Below, one piece after another: positions 7,729 to 16,872 of a stretch of DNA of 64,000 nucleotides; positions within the stretch are counted from its first letter, which is position 1; each line of letters starts with the position of its first letter. The stretch comes from Nitratireductor alexandrii. GTDB lineage: Bacteria > Pseudomonadota > Alphaproteobacteria > Rhizobiales > Rhizobiaceae. The position numbers and the translations under genes are program-made. The stretch is taken from the NCBI RefSeq assembly GCF_004000215.1, contig NZ_RBVY01000009.1:62001-126000 (forward strand), written 5' to 3'. The notes beneath the pieces were generated by a model. That model was not told the origin of the DNA and made no database searches. It saw only the letters and a list, made by a program, of their open reading frames with translations.

Positions 7729-10281
7729 ATGGCCACAGACATGGCGGGCCGTACCGGCGCAAACCGCTCCCTGAAGATCGGCCGGACACGCTTTTCGGCC
7801 GCCGTGGCGATGCTCGCCGAGCGAGGCTGGCCGCTTGTCCTGCCGCTCGTTCTGGTTGTTGGGCTCTTCCTCGCCGCCTCGTGGTTCGGCCTGTTTCGTC
7901 TCCTGCCGGACTGGGCGCGCATTGCCGCCGTGATCGGCTTCGGTCTTGCCGCGCTCGCCGCGCTCTATCCTCTGCGGTCCTTCCGCTGGCCGACACCGGC
8001 CGAGATCGATCGGCGCATCGAGCGCGCCAACCGGTTGCGCCACCGTCCGGTCACGGCCCAGGCTGATCGGCCGGCCGGCGTGGCGGACGACTTTTCCGAT
8101 GCGCTGTGGCGCGAGCACCAGCGCCGTCTCGCCGAAGGGCTGGGCGCGCTTTCGGGCGACCTGCCGCGCCCGCGAGTGCCCGAGCGCGATCCCTGGGCCC
8201 TGCGTGCCCTGGTTCCGCTGCTGCTCGTGGTCGGTTTTGCCTTTTCGGCCAGTCCCTATGGCGGGCGCCTTGGCGACGCGTTTCGTCCGCATGCCGCGGC
8301 CGGCGCGGTGCCGGCGCGCATCGACGCCTGGGTGACGCCGCCCTCCTATACCGGCAAGCCGCCGGTTTTCCTGACAGCCGAGGCCAATCGCGAGCAGGAG
8401 GGGTTCGAAGTGCCGGCTGGAAGCGAGGTGTCGTTGCGCGTCACCGGCGGGTCGGGCGAGGAACGGCTTGCCTTCCGCGCGGCCGCCTTGCCGGAAGGGA
8501 GCGACGCCGCCATTGCCGTTGCCGCCGCGGTCGATGGCGAAGCGGCCCGGCCGGGCGTCTCCCGGTTTGTCTACCGCCTGGCCGAGGCCGGGTCGCTCGC
8601 CTTGATGGCGGGCACGCGCGAGCTTGACAGCTGGGCCTTCACCGTGATCGCGGACCGGCCGCCGCGGATCGCCTTCGTCGAAGAGCCGAAACGTGCGGTC
8701 AACGGCACGCTCGAACTCGTCTACGAAATCGAGGACGACTACGGCGCGGCTTCGGCGCGTGCGATCATCACGCAGCGGATGCCGCCGCCCGAAGGCGCTC
8801 GGCCGCTCTACGAGGCGCCGGACCTGCCGCTTTCGCTGCCGCGCCGGGGCGCGGACGAAAACCGCGCCAAGACCGCCCGCGACTTGACCGAGCATCCCTG
8901 GGCGGGCGTCGCGGTTGGCATGCGGCTGGCCGCGGTCGACGATGCCGGCCAGGAGGCGACGAGCGAAGGCAAGACGCTCGTTCTGCCCGAGCGTCCCTTC
9001 ACCAATCCGCTGGCGCGCGCGGTGATCGAGCAGCGCCGGCTTTTGGCGCTCGACGCCAACCGCAAGTCGCGGGTTCTGGCGCTGATGGACGCCGTCACGT
9101 TGAGGCCCGAGGATACGTTCGACACCATGGCGCATTATCTGGGCCTGGTGAGCGCGCGCGAACGCCTGGCGCTGGCCGAGGACGACGAGGCGTTGCGCGG
9201 CGTGGTCGATTATCTGTGGGAGATCGCACTCGGCATCGAGGACGGCGACCTGACGGCTGCCGAAAAACGCCTGCGCGCCGCGCAGCAGGCCCTGCGCGAC
9301 GCGTTGGAGAACGGGGCTTCGGACGAGGAGATCGAGCGGCTGATGGCCGAATTGCGCGAGGCCATGCAGGATTTTCTGCGCGAATTCGCAGAGCGAGCGG
9401 CGCGCGATCCCAACATGGCCATGCAGATGCCGCAAGACGGCGAGCAACTGCGCCGCAACGACATCGACCGGATGCTCGACCAGATCGAGGATCTCGCGCG
9501 TTCGGGTGCCCGCGACAAGGCGCAGGAACTCCTGTCGCAACTGCAAAACATGATGAACAATCTGCAGGCCGGCCGTCACCAGCGCCAGCAGGGCGACGGC
9601 CAGCAGAGCGAGATGCGCCAGCAGATGGACAGGCTCGGCGAGATCATGCGCCGGCAGCAGGAGATGATGAACGAGACCCACCGGCTCGATCAGATGCAGC
9701 GCGGCCAGCGCGGTCAGCAACCCGGGCAGCAGCGCGGCGACAATGGCGAGCAGGGTCAGCAGGGTCAGGGCGGCATGAGCGCGGAGGAATTCGCCGAGGC
9801 GCTGCGCCAGTTGCAGGAAGGCCAGGGCCAACTGCGCGGCGAGCTTGGCGAACTGACCGATCGCCTCGAAGGCATGGGCATTCAGCCCGGCCAGGGTTTC
9901 GGCGAAGCCGGCGAGGCGATGGGCGAGGCCGGCGAGGCCCTCGGCGAGGGCCAGGGCGATCGCGCCGTTGGCGAGCAGGGCCGCGCGCTCGAGGCGCTGC
10001 GCCGCGGCGCGCAGGACATGATGCAGCAAATGCGCCAGGCCATGCAGGGCGAGCAGGGCGGTTCGGAGGAAGGCGGCCGCCAGCAGAACGCCGACCGCGA
10101 TCCGCTGGGCCGACCGCGCGCCACGACCGGCCCCGATTTTGGCGATACGGTCGAGGTGCCCGACGAGATCGACGTACAGCGCGCCCGGCGCATTCTCGAG
10201 GCGATCCGCCGCCGGCTCGGCGATGCGCTGAGCCCCGAGCTGGAGAAGGACTATCTCGAACGCCTGTTGCAGCTCGAATAG
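7729..10281 (+). CDS. TIGR02302-type (DUF4175) large membrane protein with a Gln-rich helical tail
   Basis: An 850-residue protein with two or three hydrophobic helices near the start (about 35-60, 66-84) and another at about 160-178. A predicted extracytoplasmic region follows, then a very polar, Gln/Gly/Glu-rich tail from about residue 580 to 790 (GQRGQQPGQQRGDNGEQGQQ and similar). The final segment is DFGDTVEVPDEIDVQRARRILEAIRRRLGD, split here between motifs ending VEVPDEID and starting VQRARRIL. Size, architecture and position next to lysA match the conserved alphaproteobacterial family TIGR02302. Its function is not established, so I give none. A large overlapping open frame on the other strand is a shadow of its codon bias. 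Confidence 0.85.
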   Translation: MATDMAGRTGANRSLKIGRTRFSAAVAMLAERGWPLVLPLVLVVGLFLAASWFGLFRLLPDWARIAAVIGFGLAALAALYPLRSFRWPTPAEIDRRIERANRLRHRPVTAQADRPAGVADDFSDALWREHQRRLAEGLGALSGDLPRPRVPERDPWALRALVPLLLVVGFAFSASPYGGRLGDAFRPHAAAGAVPARIDAWVTPPSYTGKPPVFLTAEANREQEGFEVPAGSEVSLRVTGGSGEERLAFRAAALPEGSDAAIAVAAAVDGEAARPGVSRFVYRLAEAGSLALMAGTRELDSWAFTVIADRPPRIAFVEEPKRAVNGTLELVYEIEDDYGAASARAIITQRMPPPEGARPLYEAPDLPLSLPRRGADENRAKTARDLTEHPWAGVAVGMRLAAVDDAGQEATSEGKTLVLPERPFTNPLARAVIEQRRLLALDANRKSRVLALMDAVTLRPEDTFDTMAHYLGLVSARERLALAEDDEALRGVVDYLWEIALGIEDGDLTAAEKRLRAAQQALRDALENGASDEEIERLMAELREAMQDFLREFAERAARDPNMAMQMPQDGEQLRRNDIDRMLDQIEDLARSGARDKAQELLSQLQNMMNNLQAGRHQRQQGDGQQSEMRQQMDRLGEIMRRQQEMMNETHRLDQMQRGQRGQQPGQQRGDNGEQGQQGQGGMSAEEFAEALRQLQEGQGQLRGELGELTDRLEGMGIQPGQGFGEAGEAMGEAGEALGEGQGDRAVGEQGRALEALRRGAQDMMQQMRQAMQGEQGGSEEGGRQQNADRDPLGRPRATTGPDFGDTVEVPDEIDVQRARRILEAIRRRLGDALSPELEKDYLERLLQLE

Positions 10282-10389
10282 TGCGGCCACGGCACCCTGC
10301 GCGGCCACGCGGGCCCGGTCGCGGCCGGCGGGGCTGGCAACGCTATGCCCCAATACCCATTTCACGTGCGGCAGGATGTGGAGCAGACC

Positions 10390-10860
10390 ATGACCGGAAA
10401 GATCTACCGAAAGACTCCCGAGGCGCTTGAGCGGCTGAGCGCGGAGCAGTTTCGCGTCACCCAGCAAAACGGCACCGAACGGCCGTTTTCGGGCGCCTAT
10501 GTCGACAATAAGGATGCGGGCCTCTATGTCGATATCGTCAGCGGCGAGCCGCTTTTCGCGTCGACCGACAAGTTCGAGTCGGGCTGCGGCTGGCCGAGCT
10601 TCACCCGTCCGCTCGCCGCCGCCGAGATCGTCGAGCATCTGGACGAGAGCCACGGCATGCGACGCGTCGAGGTGCGCTCGGGCCATGCCGACAGCCATCT
10701 CGGCCATGTCTTCGAGGACGGGCCGCGCGAGGCCACCGGCCTGCGCTATTGCATCAATTCCGCCGCCTTGCGTTTCGTTCCCGTCGCGGAAATGGAGGCC
10801 GAGGGATATGGCGAGTTCCTGCACCTGTTCGCCGAGAAGGAGAACGCCGATGAGCGCTGA
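10390..10860 (+). CDS. msrB: peptide-methionine (R)-S-oxide reductase, zinc-site-less form
   Basis: A 156-residue MsrB that reduces the R epimer of methionine sulfoxide in proteins. The catalytic cysteine is in [12 protein letters not shown] (Cys121) and the second family cysteine is in SGCGWPSF. The usual pair of CxxC zinc motifs is absent: the first is replaced by [12 protein letters not shown] and the second by [14 protein letters not shown]. Zn-less MsrB proteins are known. ATG 10390 is preferred over the longer frame from 10345, which adds 15 residues not expected for the family. It overlaps msrA by 11 bases, implying translational coupling. Confidence 0.92.
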   Translation: MTGKIYRKTPEALERLSAEQFRVTQQNGTERPFSGAYVDNKDAGLYVDIVSGEPLFASTDKFESGCGWPSFTRPLAAAEIVEHLDESHGMRRVEVRSGHADSHLGHVFEDGPREATGLRYCINSAALRFVPVAEMEAEGYGEFLHLFAEKENADER

Positions 10861-11380
10861 TGTCGAACGCGCCGTGCTTGCCGGGGGCTGTTTTTGGGGC
10901 ATGCAGGACCTGCTGCGCCGGCACCCGGGCGTGGTCGCGACCCGCGTCGGCTATACGGGCGGCGACACCGATCGGCCGGTCTACGAGACCGTGAAGACGG
11001 GAAAGACCGGTCATGCCGAGGCGATCGAGATCGAATTCGATCCCGGCAAGACCGATTATCGGGCGATTCTGGAGCTGTTTTTCCAGATCCACGATCCCAC
11101 GACCCTGGACCGTCAGGGCAACGATGTCGGCAGCCAGTACCGCTCGGCGATCTTTTACACCACCGACGAACAGCGCCGTATCGCCGAGGACACGATCGCC
11201 GATGTCGAGGCGTCGGGCCTGTGGCCGGGCAGGGTGGTAACCGAAATCGTGCCGGCCGGCGCGTTCTGGCAGGCAGAGCCCGTCCACCAGGACTATCTGG
11301 AAAAATACCCGAACGGCTATACCTGCCACTTCCCGCGCCCGAACTGGACGCTGCCGGCCCGCGACAAACAAACGGCCTGA
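10850..11380 (+). CDS. msrA: peptide-methionine (S)-S-oxide reductase
   Basis: A 176-residue MsrA with the nucleophile in GGCFWG (Cys14), followed by [17 protein letters not shown] and [14 protein letters not shown], all typical. It repairs the S epimer, complementing MsrB, whose stop lies inside its first codons. A second, longer msrA gene lies at 30855. The frame extends upstream, but ATG 10850 gives the usual length and places the GGCFWG motif near the N-terminus. Confidence 0.95.
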   Translation: MSADVERAVLAGGCFWGMQDLLRRHPGVVATRVGYTGGDTDRPVYETVKTGKTGHAEAIEIEFDPGKTDYRAILELFFQIHDPTTLDRQGNDVGSQYRSAIFYTTDEQRRIAEDTIADVEASGLWPGRVVTEIVPAGAFWQAEPVHQDYLEKYPNGYTCHFPRPNWTLPARDKQTA

Positions 11381-11552
11381 CCGCCGGCGTCGCGGACCGC
11401 GGCCGGACGCATGGGCGCGGCTGCCTGTCGCGCGCCGGCGGTTGCATCGTGCCATCCCGAACCGTTCTGTAGTAGGCTTCGCCATTTCGCCGCGGGCGCG
11501 AAGCCCCGGCCGCCGCAGACCGGCCGTACGGGAATGTTGAGAGGGAGCCGCG

Positions 11553-12806
11553 ATGTCGCCGGAACTGGTTGTCGGGCTGTTGTCGCTGGTGGCCGTCTAC
11601 GCCGTTCTGTCGCATGCGCTCGAGGTCCGGCTGGTCACCCTGCCGATGGTGTTCACCGCCACCGGACTCGCGATCGGGCTGGCGGGCGCGGAGATCGTGC
11701 CGATACATGGCGCGCGCGAAGTCGTGCATCTGGTCGCCGAGGTGACGCTGGTGCTGGTGCTGTTTTCCGATGCCTCGCGCATCAGCCTGCGCGCGCTGTC
11801 GGGCGGCTTCGTCATACCGCTGCGCATGCTTTTGATCGGCATGCCGCTAACCGTGCTGTTCGGCACGCTGATCGCCAAATGGGTCTCGCCGGACCAGTCC
11901 TGGGCGCTTGCCATGCTGGTCGCCGCCATTCTCACCCCCACCGATGCCGCGCTCAGCCAGCCGGTCGTCACCAGCGATGCGGTGCCGGGTCCGATCAGTC
12001 GCGGCATCAATGTCGAAAGCGGGCTCAATGATGGCCTGGCCCTGCCGATCGTTCTGGTCGCGGCCACGCTCGCCGCCGGCGCGGGCACCATCGACGCGGC
12101 CCAGCAGCCCGGCGGCCTGGCCGCCTTCGCGCTGAAGCAGATCGTGCTCGGCCCGCTGGTCGGCGTGGCGATCGGTTACGGCGCCGCGCGCCTGCTCGAT
12201 GTCGCCATCCGGGCCGGCACGTTGACGGAGGTCTATCAGGGTATCTTTTTTCTCAGCATCGCCTTCATCGCCTATTTCGGGGCCGAGCTCGTCGGCGGCA
12301 ACGGTTTCATCGCCGCCTTCACCGGCGGGCTCGCCTTCGGCAACAGTCTGCGCGCCTCCGCGCGCTTCATCGAGGAGTTCATGGAAGGCGAAGGGCAACT
12401 GCTGACCATGCTGACCTTCCTGATCTTCGGCGCGGTGCTGGCGCCGCTCGGCTTCCAGCATGCCAGCCTCAAGACACTGGCGCTCGCGGTTCTGTTCTTG
12501 ACCGTCGTGCGCATGCTGCCGATCTGGCTGTCCTTGGCCGGTTCGGGGCTCGGCAGCTACGAAAAGCTGTTTCTGGGCTGGTTCGGGCCGCGTGGACTGG
12601 CTTCGATCCTGTTCGTGCTTTTCGTGCTGGAGCGCTTCGAGGTGCCGGGGCGCGACGAATTGATCGCCTGCGTGGTTTTGACCGTGCTGATCAGCATCGT
12701 CGCCCACGGGCTGACCGCCAGCCCGCTGGCCGCCCGCTTCGCCGGCCGTGCCCCGGCCGGCAGGGGCGGCGGCCAACCGGTCGCGGAGACGCCCGACGAT
12801 CCTTGA
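11553..12806 (+). CDS. CPA1-type cation:proton antiporter
   Basis: A 417-residue polytopic protein with about 12 hydrophobic helices. The helix segment AILTPTDAALSQPVV with downstream GINVESGLNDGLALP corresponds to the ion-binding TDP..ND region of Na+/H+ (NhaP-like) exchangers. There is no C-terminal TrkA domain. It would exchange Na+ or K+ for H+ across the inner membrane; the ion is not decided by sequence. GAGAGGGAG precedes ATG 11553. It is transcribed alone, followed by a decayed region. Confidence 0.88.
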   Translation: MSPELVVGLLSLVAVYAVLSHALEVRLVTLPMVFTATGLAIGLAGAEIVPIHGAREVVHLVAEVTLVLVLFSDASRISLRALSGGFVIPLRMLLIGMPLTVLFGTLIAKWVSPDQSWALAMLVAAILTPTDAALSQPVVTSDAVPGPISRGINVESGLNDGLALPIVLVAATLAAGAGTIDAAQQPGGLAAFALKQIVLGPLVGVAIGYGAARLLDVAIRAGTLTEVYQGIFFLSIAFIAYFGAELVGGNGFIAAFTGGLAFGNSLRASARFIEEFMEGEGQLLTMLTFLIFGAVLAPLGFQHASLKTLALAVLFLTVVRMLPIWLSLAGSGLGSYEKLFLGWFGPRGLASILFVLFVLERFEVPGRDELIACVVLTVLISIVAHGLTASPLAARFAGRAPAGRGGGQPVAETPDDP

Positions 12807-12858
12807 GCGCCATGTGTTCGGCCCTTCTACCCGGGCCAGACCCGGCGGCGCCGGGCTG

Positions 12859-13519
12859 TCAGCCGGCGACGAGCGCGATGTGGCGCTGGGCCTGGCGCAG
12901 CGCCGAGATCAGGCGGTTTTGACCGCGCACGAGCTGGGTCCTGGCGAAGCCGAGCGTGGTGTCGTCGAACCGGTCGAGTTCGGCGGCCGCCGCGATCGAC
13001 GGCAGTGGCGGAATGGTCAGCGCCGGATCGTGGCGAAACCGGTTGACGCGGGTGAAGTTGATCGGCACCAGGATGCGCGCCAGATCCTGGATCACCCGGT
13101 TGGCCCTGCCGGCGTCGATCGATTTCGAGGCGACGCGATTGTAGAAATTCTCGAGCGCGGCGGCGAGGTCCGCGATCGCCTTTTTCGACGGCGTCAGGTC
13201 GAAACGATCTCCGGCCTTGACCTGGTACTGCGCCACCGTCTCGGCGAATTCTTGGTCGTGGCGCCCCAGTCGAACGGCAGTATGTCGGCGTTGGCGTTGC
13301 GCAGCACTGCGAGCAGATAGACCTTGATGTCGCGCAAGAGAATGTCCTTGTCGGCGATCTCCAAGGTGTCGTTTTCGGTGTGCCAGGCAATGTTGCCGCC
13401 GCAGCCGCCGACCGTGTAGTACCCCTTTTCCTCGCGCAGCACGTCCGGCATGGTCGACGACAGCATCAGATAGCTGGAAATGCCGATAGTGTTGAAGGAA
13501 TAGTCGCCCGCCCGGTGCG
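12859..13519 (-). pseudogene. M28-family peptidase remnant (3' part only, frameshifted)
   Basis: Reading the minus strand from about 13519, the translation begins in mid-protein with GDYSFNTIGISSYLMLSSTM, then GGCGGNIAWHTENDTLEIAD and YLLAVLRNANADILPFDWGATTK. There the frame breaks and continues one frame over as FAETVAQYQVKAGDRFDLTPS to the stop at 12859. Restoring one base at about 13250-13252 joins the halves as ATTK-EFAETVAQY. This matches the C-terminal part of M28-type (transferrin-receptor-like) peptidases. The N-terminal half is missing and there is no start codon. It directly abuts an oppositely oriented hydantoinase fragment at about 13520. Clearly non-functional as read. Confidence 0.75.
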
Positions 13520-13520
13520 G

Positions 13521-13857
13521 TCGCTCGCCCTCGATCGCCTTGCCGGCGACTTCCTCGAACTCGGCTATCCGGTGCGGCTCCTGCGCTACGGCGTCGTGCC
13601 CGATTCCGGCGGATCCGGCCGCTACCGAGGCGGCTGTGGAATCGTGCGCGAATACGAGATCCTCGCCGAGGAGGCCGTGCTCGCCGTGCGCATCGACAGC
13701 GTCAAGAACCTGCCCTGGGGCATCGATGGCGGGATGGGCGATGGCGTCGGACGCCCCACGGTCAATCCCGGCACCGGGCGCGAGCGGGTTCTTGCGCCCG
13801 GTGTCGGACGGCAACCGTCTGGTGCGCGGCGACATTTTACGCATGGAGACCGTCGGC
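13521..13857 (+). pseudogene. hydantoinase B / N-methylhydantoinase B fragment
   Basis: About 110 residues of the C-terminal region of a HyuB/oxoprolinase B subunit. YPVRLLRYGVVPDSGGSGRY, RGGCGIVREYEILAEEAVLA and KNLPWGIDGGMGDGVGRP are in one frame; VSDGNRLVRGDILRMETVGG is in the next. One extra G near 13800 (between the codons for VLAP and VSDGN) breaks the frame. Such subunits act in ATP-dependent opening of 5-oxoproline or hydantoin rings. The 5' four-fifths of the gene is absent and the 3' end is fused to a different gene fragment. A remnant with no function. Confidence 0.75.
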
Positions 13858-14037
13858 GGCAGCCTGCCCGACTATGTCTTCACCAAGATCCTCGGCCAGC
13901 CGTCCTTCGTCATCCCCTACGCCAATGCCGATGAAGCCAACCACGCGCCGAACGAGAATTTGAAGGTCGCGTGTTTCATCGACGGCATCAAGACGGGCGC
14001 CGCGCTGCTGGCCGAGCTGGGCATGCTAAAGCGCTGA
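13855..14037 (+). pseudogene. M20-family peptidase C-terminal fragment fused to the hydantoinase B remnant
   Basis: The frame leaving the hydantoinase fragment continues as GGSLPDYVFTKILGQPSFVI, then PYANADEANHAPNENLKV and FIDGIKTGAALLAELG to a stop at 14037. This is the conserved C-terminal end of M20/M25/M40 dipeptidase-like hydrolases, normally about 450 residues; only about 60 remain. The join falls in a GGC-rich stretch around 13850-13860 where both families encode Gly-Gly, suggesting a deletion at short homology. No start codon belongs to it. Confidence 0.7.
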
Positions 14038-14226
14038 CGGCTGTGCCGTGTCGCGGAGGCCCGAGTCGCGCGACGCGGCCGGGGCCTTGCCAAGCGGCCG
14101 GCCTATCGCCGATGATCGGCATGAGCCGGCGCGGTGGGCGGACAATCTCCCGTCCGCGCCGGCCTGTTTTCGTCACGGCAGCGCGCTGCCCGCCCCTCTG
14201 TTCGGTCCCGACACGGTGATGCCACG

Positions 14227-15504
14227 ATGACGCCGCCTCTTGCCGATCCGCGCGGGTTTCTCGCCGGCCTGTTTGCAACCGCCGTCGAGGCCGCCGATCC
14301 GCTGGCGGCGCTGCGCAACCACCTTCCGCAACGCCCCGTCGGCCGCACCGTCGTGGTCGGCGCCGGCAAGGCGGCGAGCCAGATGGCGGCCGCCTTCGAG
14401 CGCCTGTGGGACGGACCGCTCTCCGGTGTCGTGGTCGCGCGCGCCGGCCCGGTTGAGGCCTGCGCGCGGATCGAGGTGCTGCAGGCGTCCCACCCCGTGC
14501 CCGACGAGAACGGGCTTGCCGCCTCGGCGCGGCTGCTCGACGCGGTCGGCGGGCTGACCGGCGACGATCTGGTCGTGGCGCTTATCTCGGGCGGCGGGTC
14601 GGCTCTGCTCGCCGCACCGGCCGACGGCCTGACGCTTGCCGACGAGATCGCGGTCAACCGCGCGCTGCTTTCCTCGGGCGCGCCGATTTCGGCCATGAAC
14701 GTGGTGCGCAAGCATATGTCCCGCATCAAGGGCGGGCGCCTCGCCGCCGCGGCGGCGCCGGCCAGGGTGGTGAGCCTGATCGTCTCCGACGTGCCGGGCG
14801 ACGATCCCGCGCTCGTGGCCTCCGGGCCGACCGTTCCCGATTCCGCCACCGCCGAGGAAGCGCTTGCAATCGTGCGCGACTATCGCATCGAGCTGCCCGA
14901 GCGCGTTCTCGCCCATATCCGCTCCGCCGGGGCGAGAGCGCCGTCGCCCACAGATCCCGCCTTCCGCGACAATGTGGTTGAGGTGATCGCCTCGGCGCGG
15001 CTTTCGCTCGACAGCGCGGCTGACGCGGCGCGCGCGGCCGGTGTGGAGGCCGCGATCCTGTCCGACCGGATCGAGGGCGAGGCGCGCGAGATCGGCCGTA
15101 TGCACGCCGCGCTGGCGCGCGAGCACGCCGAGCGGGCGCGGACACCGACCCGACCGGTTCTGCTGCTGTCCGGCGGCGAAACCACCGTCACCATCGGCGA
15201 TGCTGCGTTCGGTAAGGGCGGCCGCAATACGGAATTCCTGCTTGCCTTCGCGCTCGAGATTGACGGGGTTGGCGGCATTCACGCGCTTGCCGCCGATACC
15301 GATGGCATCGACGGCTCGCAAGATAATGCCGGTGCGTTTTGCGACGGCGCGACGGCGGCCCGCATCCGCGCGGCGGGCGGCGATCCGCGTCGTTTGCTGC
15401 TCGCGCACGATGCCTGGTCGGCCTTCGATCTTGCCGGGGATCTGTTCGTTCCGGGCCCGACCGGCACCAATGTCAACGACTTTCGCGCCATTCTCGTCAG
15501 GTGA
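14227..15504 (+). CDS. glycerate kinase of the MOFRL family
   Basis: A 425-residue protein with the GKAASQMAAAFE region, SGGGSALLAAPADGLTL, the loop GAPISAMNVVRKHMSRIKGGRLA and a C-terminal MOFRL domain (LLSGGETTVTIGD, GKGGRNTEFLLAFAL, ADTDGIDGSQDNAGAF). Such enzymes phosphorylate D-glycerate to 2-phosphoglycerate in the serine cycle, glyoxylate or tartrate use; older annotations call them hydroxypyruvate reductase. ATG 14227 is chosen because the 31 extra codons from 14134 look like non-coding sequence. No partner genes lie beside it: upstream is decayed DNA and downstream a convergent histidine kinase. Confidence 0.9.
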   Translation: MTPPLADPRGFLAGLFATAVEAADPLAALRNHLPQRPVGRTVVVGAGKAASQMAAAFERLWDGPLSGVVVARAGPVEACARIEVLQASHPVPDENGLAASARLLDAVGGLTGDDLVVALISGGGSALLAAPADGLTLADEIAVNRALLSSGAPISAMNVVRKHMSRIKGGRLAAAAAPARVVSLIVSDVPGDDPALVASGPTVPDSATAEEALAIVRDYRIELPERVLAHIRSAGARAPSPTDPAFRDNVVEVIASARLSLDSAADAARAAGVEAAILSDRIEGEAREIGRMHAALAREHAERARTPTRPVLLLSGGETTVTIGDAAFGKGGRNTEFLLAFALEIDGVGGIHALAADTDGIDGSQDNAGAFCDGATAARIRAAGGDPRRLLLAHDAWSAFDLAGDLFVPGPTGTNVNDFRAILVR

Positions 15505-15522
15505 GAGCGGCCGTTTCGCCCA

Positions 15523-16872
15523 TCAGCCGTTGGCCGCTGCCGGCAGCTCGAGTACAGCCCGCAGGCCGGGTAGGCCGTTTTCCAGGCTGAGCGTGCCCCC
15601 GGCCGCCGTCGCGATCTCGGCGGCGATCGACAGCCCGAGCCCGGCGCCATGTCGGTCTTCGTCGAGGCGCCGACCGCGCCCGGCGATCGAGGCGAGTGCG
15701 TCGTCCGGTATCCCCGGTCCGTCGTCGCGGATCTCGATGCGCACGCGCCCGTTGCTTTGCCGCGCCGTCATCGCGACCCGGGAGGCGGCGTGGCGCGCGG
15801 CGTTTTCGGCGAGCGCGCCGAGCGCTTCCGACAGGTCGGCCGGGTCGAGCGCCACGGCGAGCTCCGCCGGCGCGTCGATCGCCCAGTCGAGCCGCTCGCC
15901 GTCGGGCGTACGGCGCAGGACCGAGGCGATCCGCGCGACCATTTCGGCGACCGGTGCCGCTGCCTGCACCGCGCGCGCGGCGGCCCGGGCGCGGATCAGT
16001 TCGCGATCGACATGGGTCTGCATGGCGCTGGCGACCTCTTCGATGGCGCTGGCGGCCTGATCCTCGCCGCGCGCGCGCAGCCGTCCGGCTTCGCCGAGCA
16101 GGGCCTGCAGCGGTGTCTTCAGCCCATGCGCCAGATCGCCGGCGCGGGCCCGGGCGCGTTCGACATCGGCCTGGCGTGCCTCCAGCAGGGCATCGATCTC
16201 CCCGGCGAGCGGACGCATCTCGCGCGGCCAGTCGCCGCCCATGCGCCTCACCCCGCCGTCGCGCAGGGCCGCCACCCGCGCGCCGATCCGCCCGAGCGGA
16301 CGCAGCCCGAAAACGAGTTGCGCGCCCTGAGCGGCGATCAGGATCAGGGCGAGCAGCAGCAGATAGGGCGACAGATCGGCGGCGAAGGCGCGCCGCGCGG
16401 CTGAAAGTTCGGCGGCGTCCATCGCCACCGTCGCTCGCGCCGCGCCGCCGCCGAGCGAGGCCGGAAGCTCGACGATGCGTTCGAGCGCCAGCAGCGTCGT
16501 GTCGTCGGGGCCGGCGATCTCGTGGCTGTGCACCTGGCCGTCGGCCAGCTCGTCGGCCGGCAAGTCGAGCGCCGCGTCCCACAGCGAGCGCGAGCGCAGC
16601 GTCTGGTCGGTCGTCTCGATCTGCCAGTAGAGCCCGCCATAGGGCCGGCGAAACCGAGGGTCGGCGGGCGGCGTGATAAGCCGCAATGCTTGTCCCTGCC
16701 GCGCCAGGCCCGCCAGCACCTGGTCGAGTTGGACCGCCATTTCGGCTTCGGCGCGGCGTTGCACATGGGTGCCGAACAAGGCTGTCAGGCCGAGACCGGC
16801 CAGGCTGAGCGCCACGATAACCGCTGCCGCGCCGGCGAGCGCGAGCCGCAGCCGCAGCGACATGCCGCTCAT
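15523..16872 (-). CDS. two-component sensor histidine kinase
   Basis: A 449-residue kinase with an N-terminal membrane helix (about 8-32), a periplasmic sensor region of about 130 residues, a second helix (about 168-188), a HAMP-like linker and a kinase core. The phospho-accepting His is in GDLAHGLKTPLQALL (about residue 249). ATP-binding boxes are NAARHAAS (N), RDDGPGIPDD (G1) and GAGLGLSIAAEIA (G2). It overlaps the response regulator gene by four bases (ATGA) and is last in a PepSY / regulator / kinase operon. The stimulus is unknown; a PepSY partner suggests an envelope signal. Confidence 0.92.
   Translation of the reverse strand: MSGMSLRLRLALAGAAAVIVALSLAGLGLTALFGTHVQRRAEAEMAVQLDQVLAGLARQGQALRLITPPADPRFRRPYGGLYWQIETTDQTLRSRSLWDAALDLPADELADGQVHSHEIAGPDDTTLLALERIVELPASLGGGAARATVAMDAAELSAARRAFAADLSPYLLLLALILIAAQGAQLVFGLRPLGRIGARVAALRDGGVRRMGGDWPREMRPLAGEIDALLEARQADVERARARAGDLAHGLKTPLQALLGEAGRLRARGEDQAASAIEEVASAMQTHVDRELIRARAAARAVQAAAPVAEMVARIASVLRRTPDGERLDWAIDAPAELAVALDPADLSEALGALAENAARHAASRVAMTARQSNGRVRIEIRDDGPGIPDDALASIAGRGRRLDEDRHGAGLGLSIAAEIATAAGGTLSLENGLPGLRAVLELPAAANG

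Noticed and set aside
7660..10902. 1080-codon open frame on the minus strand
   Set aside because: It lies opposite the TIGR02302 and msrB genes, has Leu/Ala/His/Arg-rich low-complexity content and no domains. It is a codon-bias shadow of high-GC genes.
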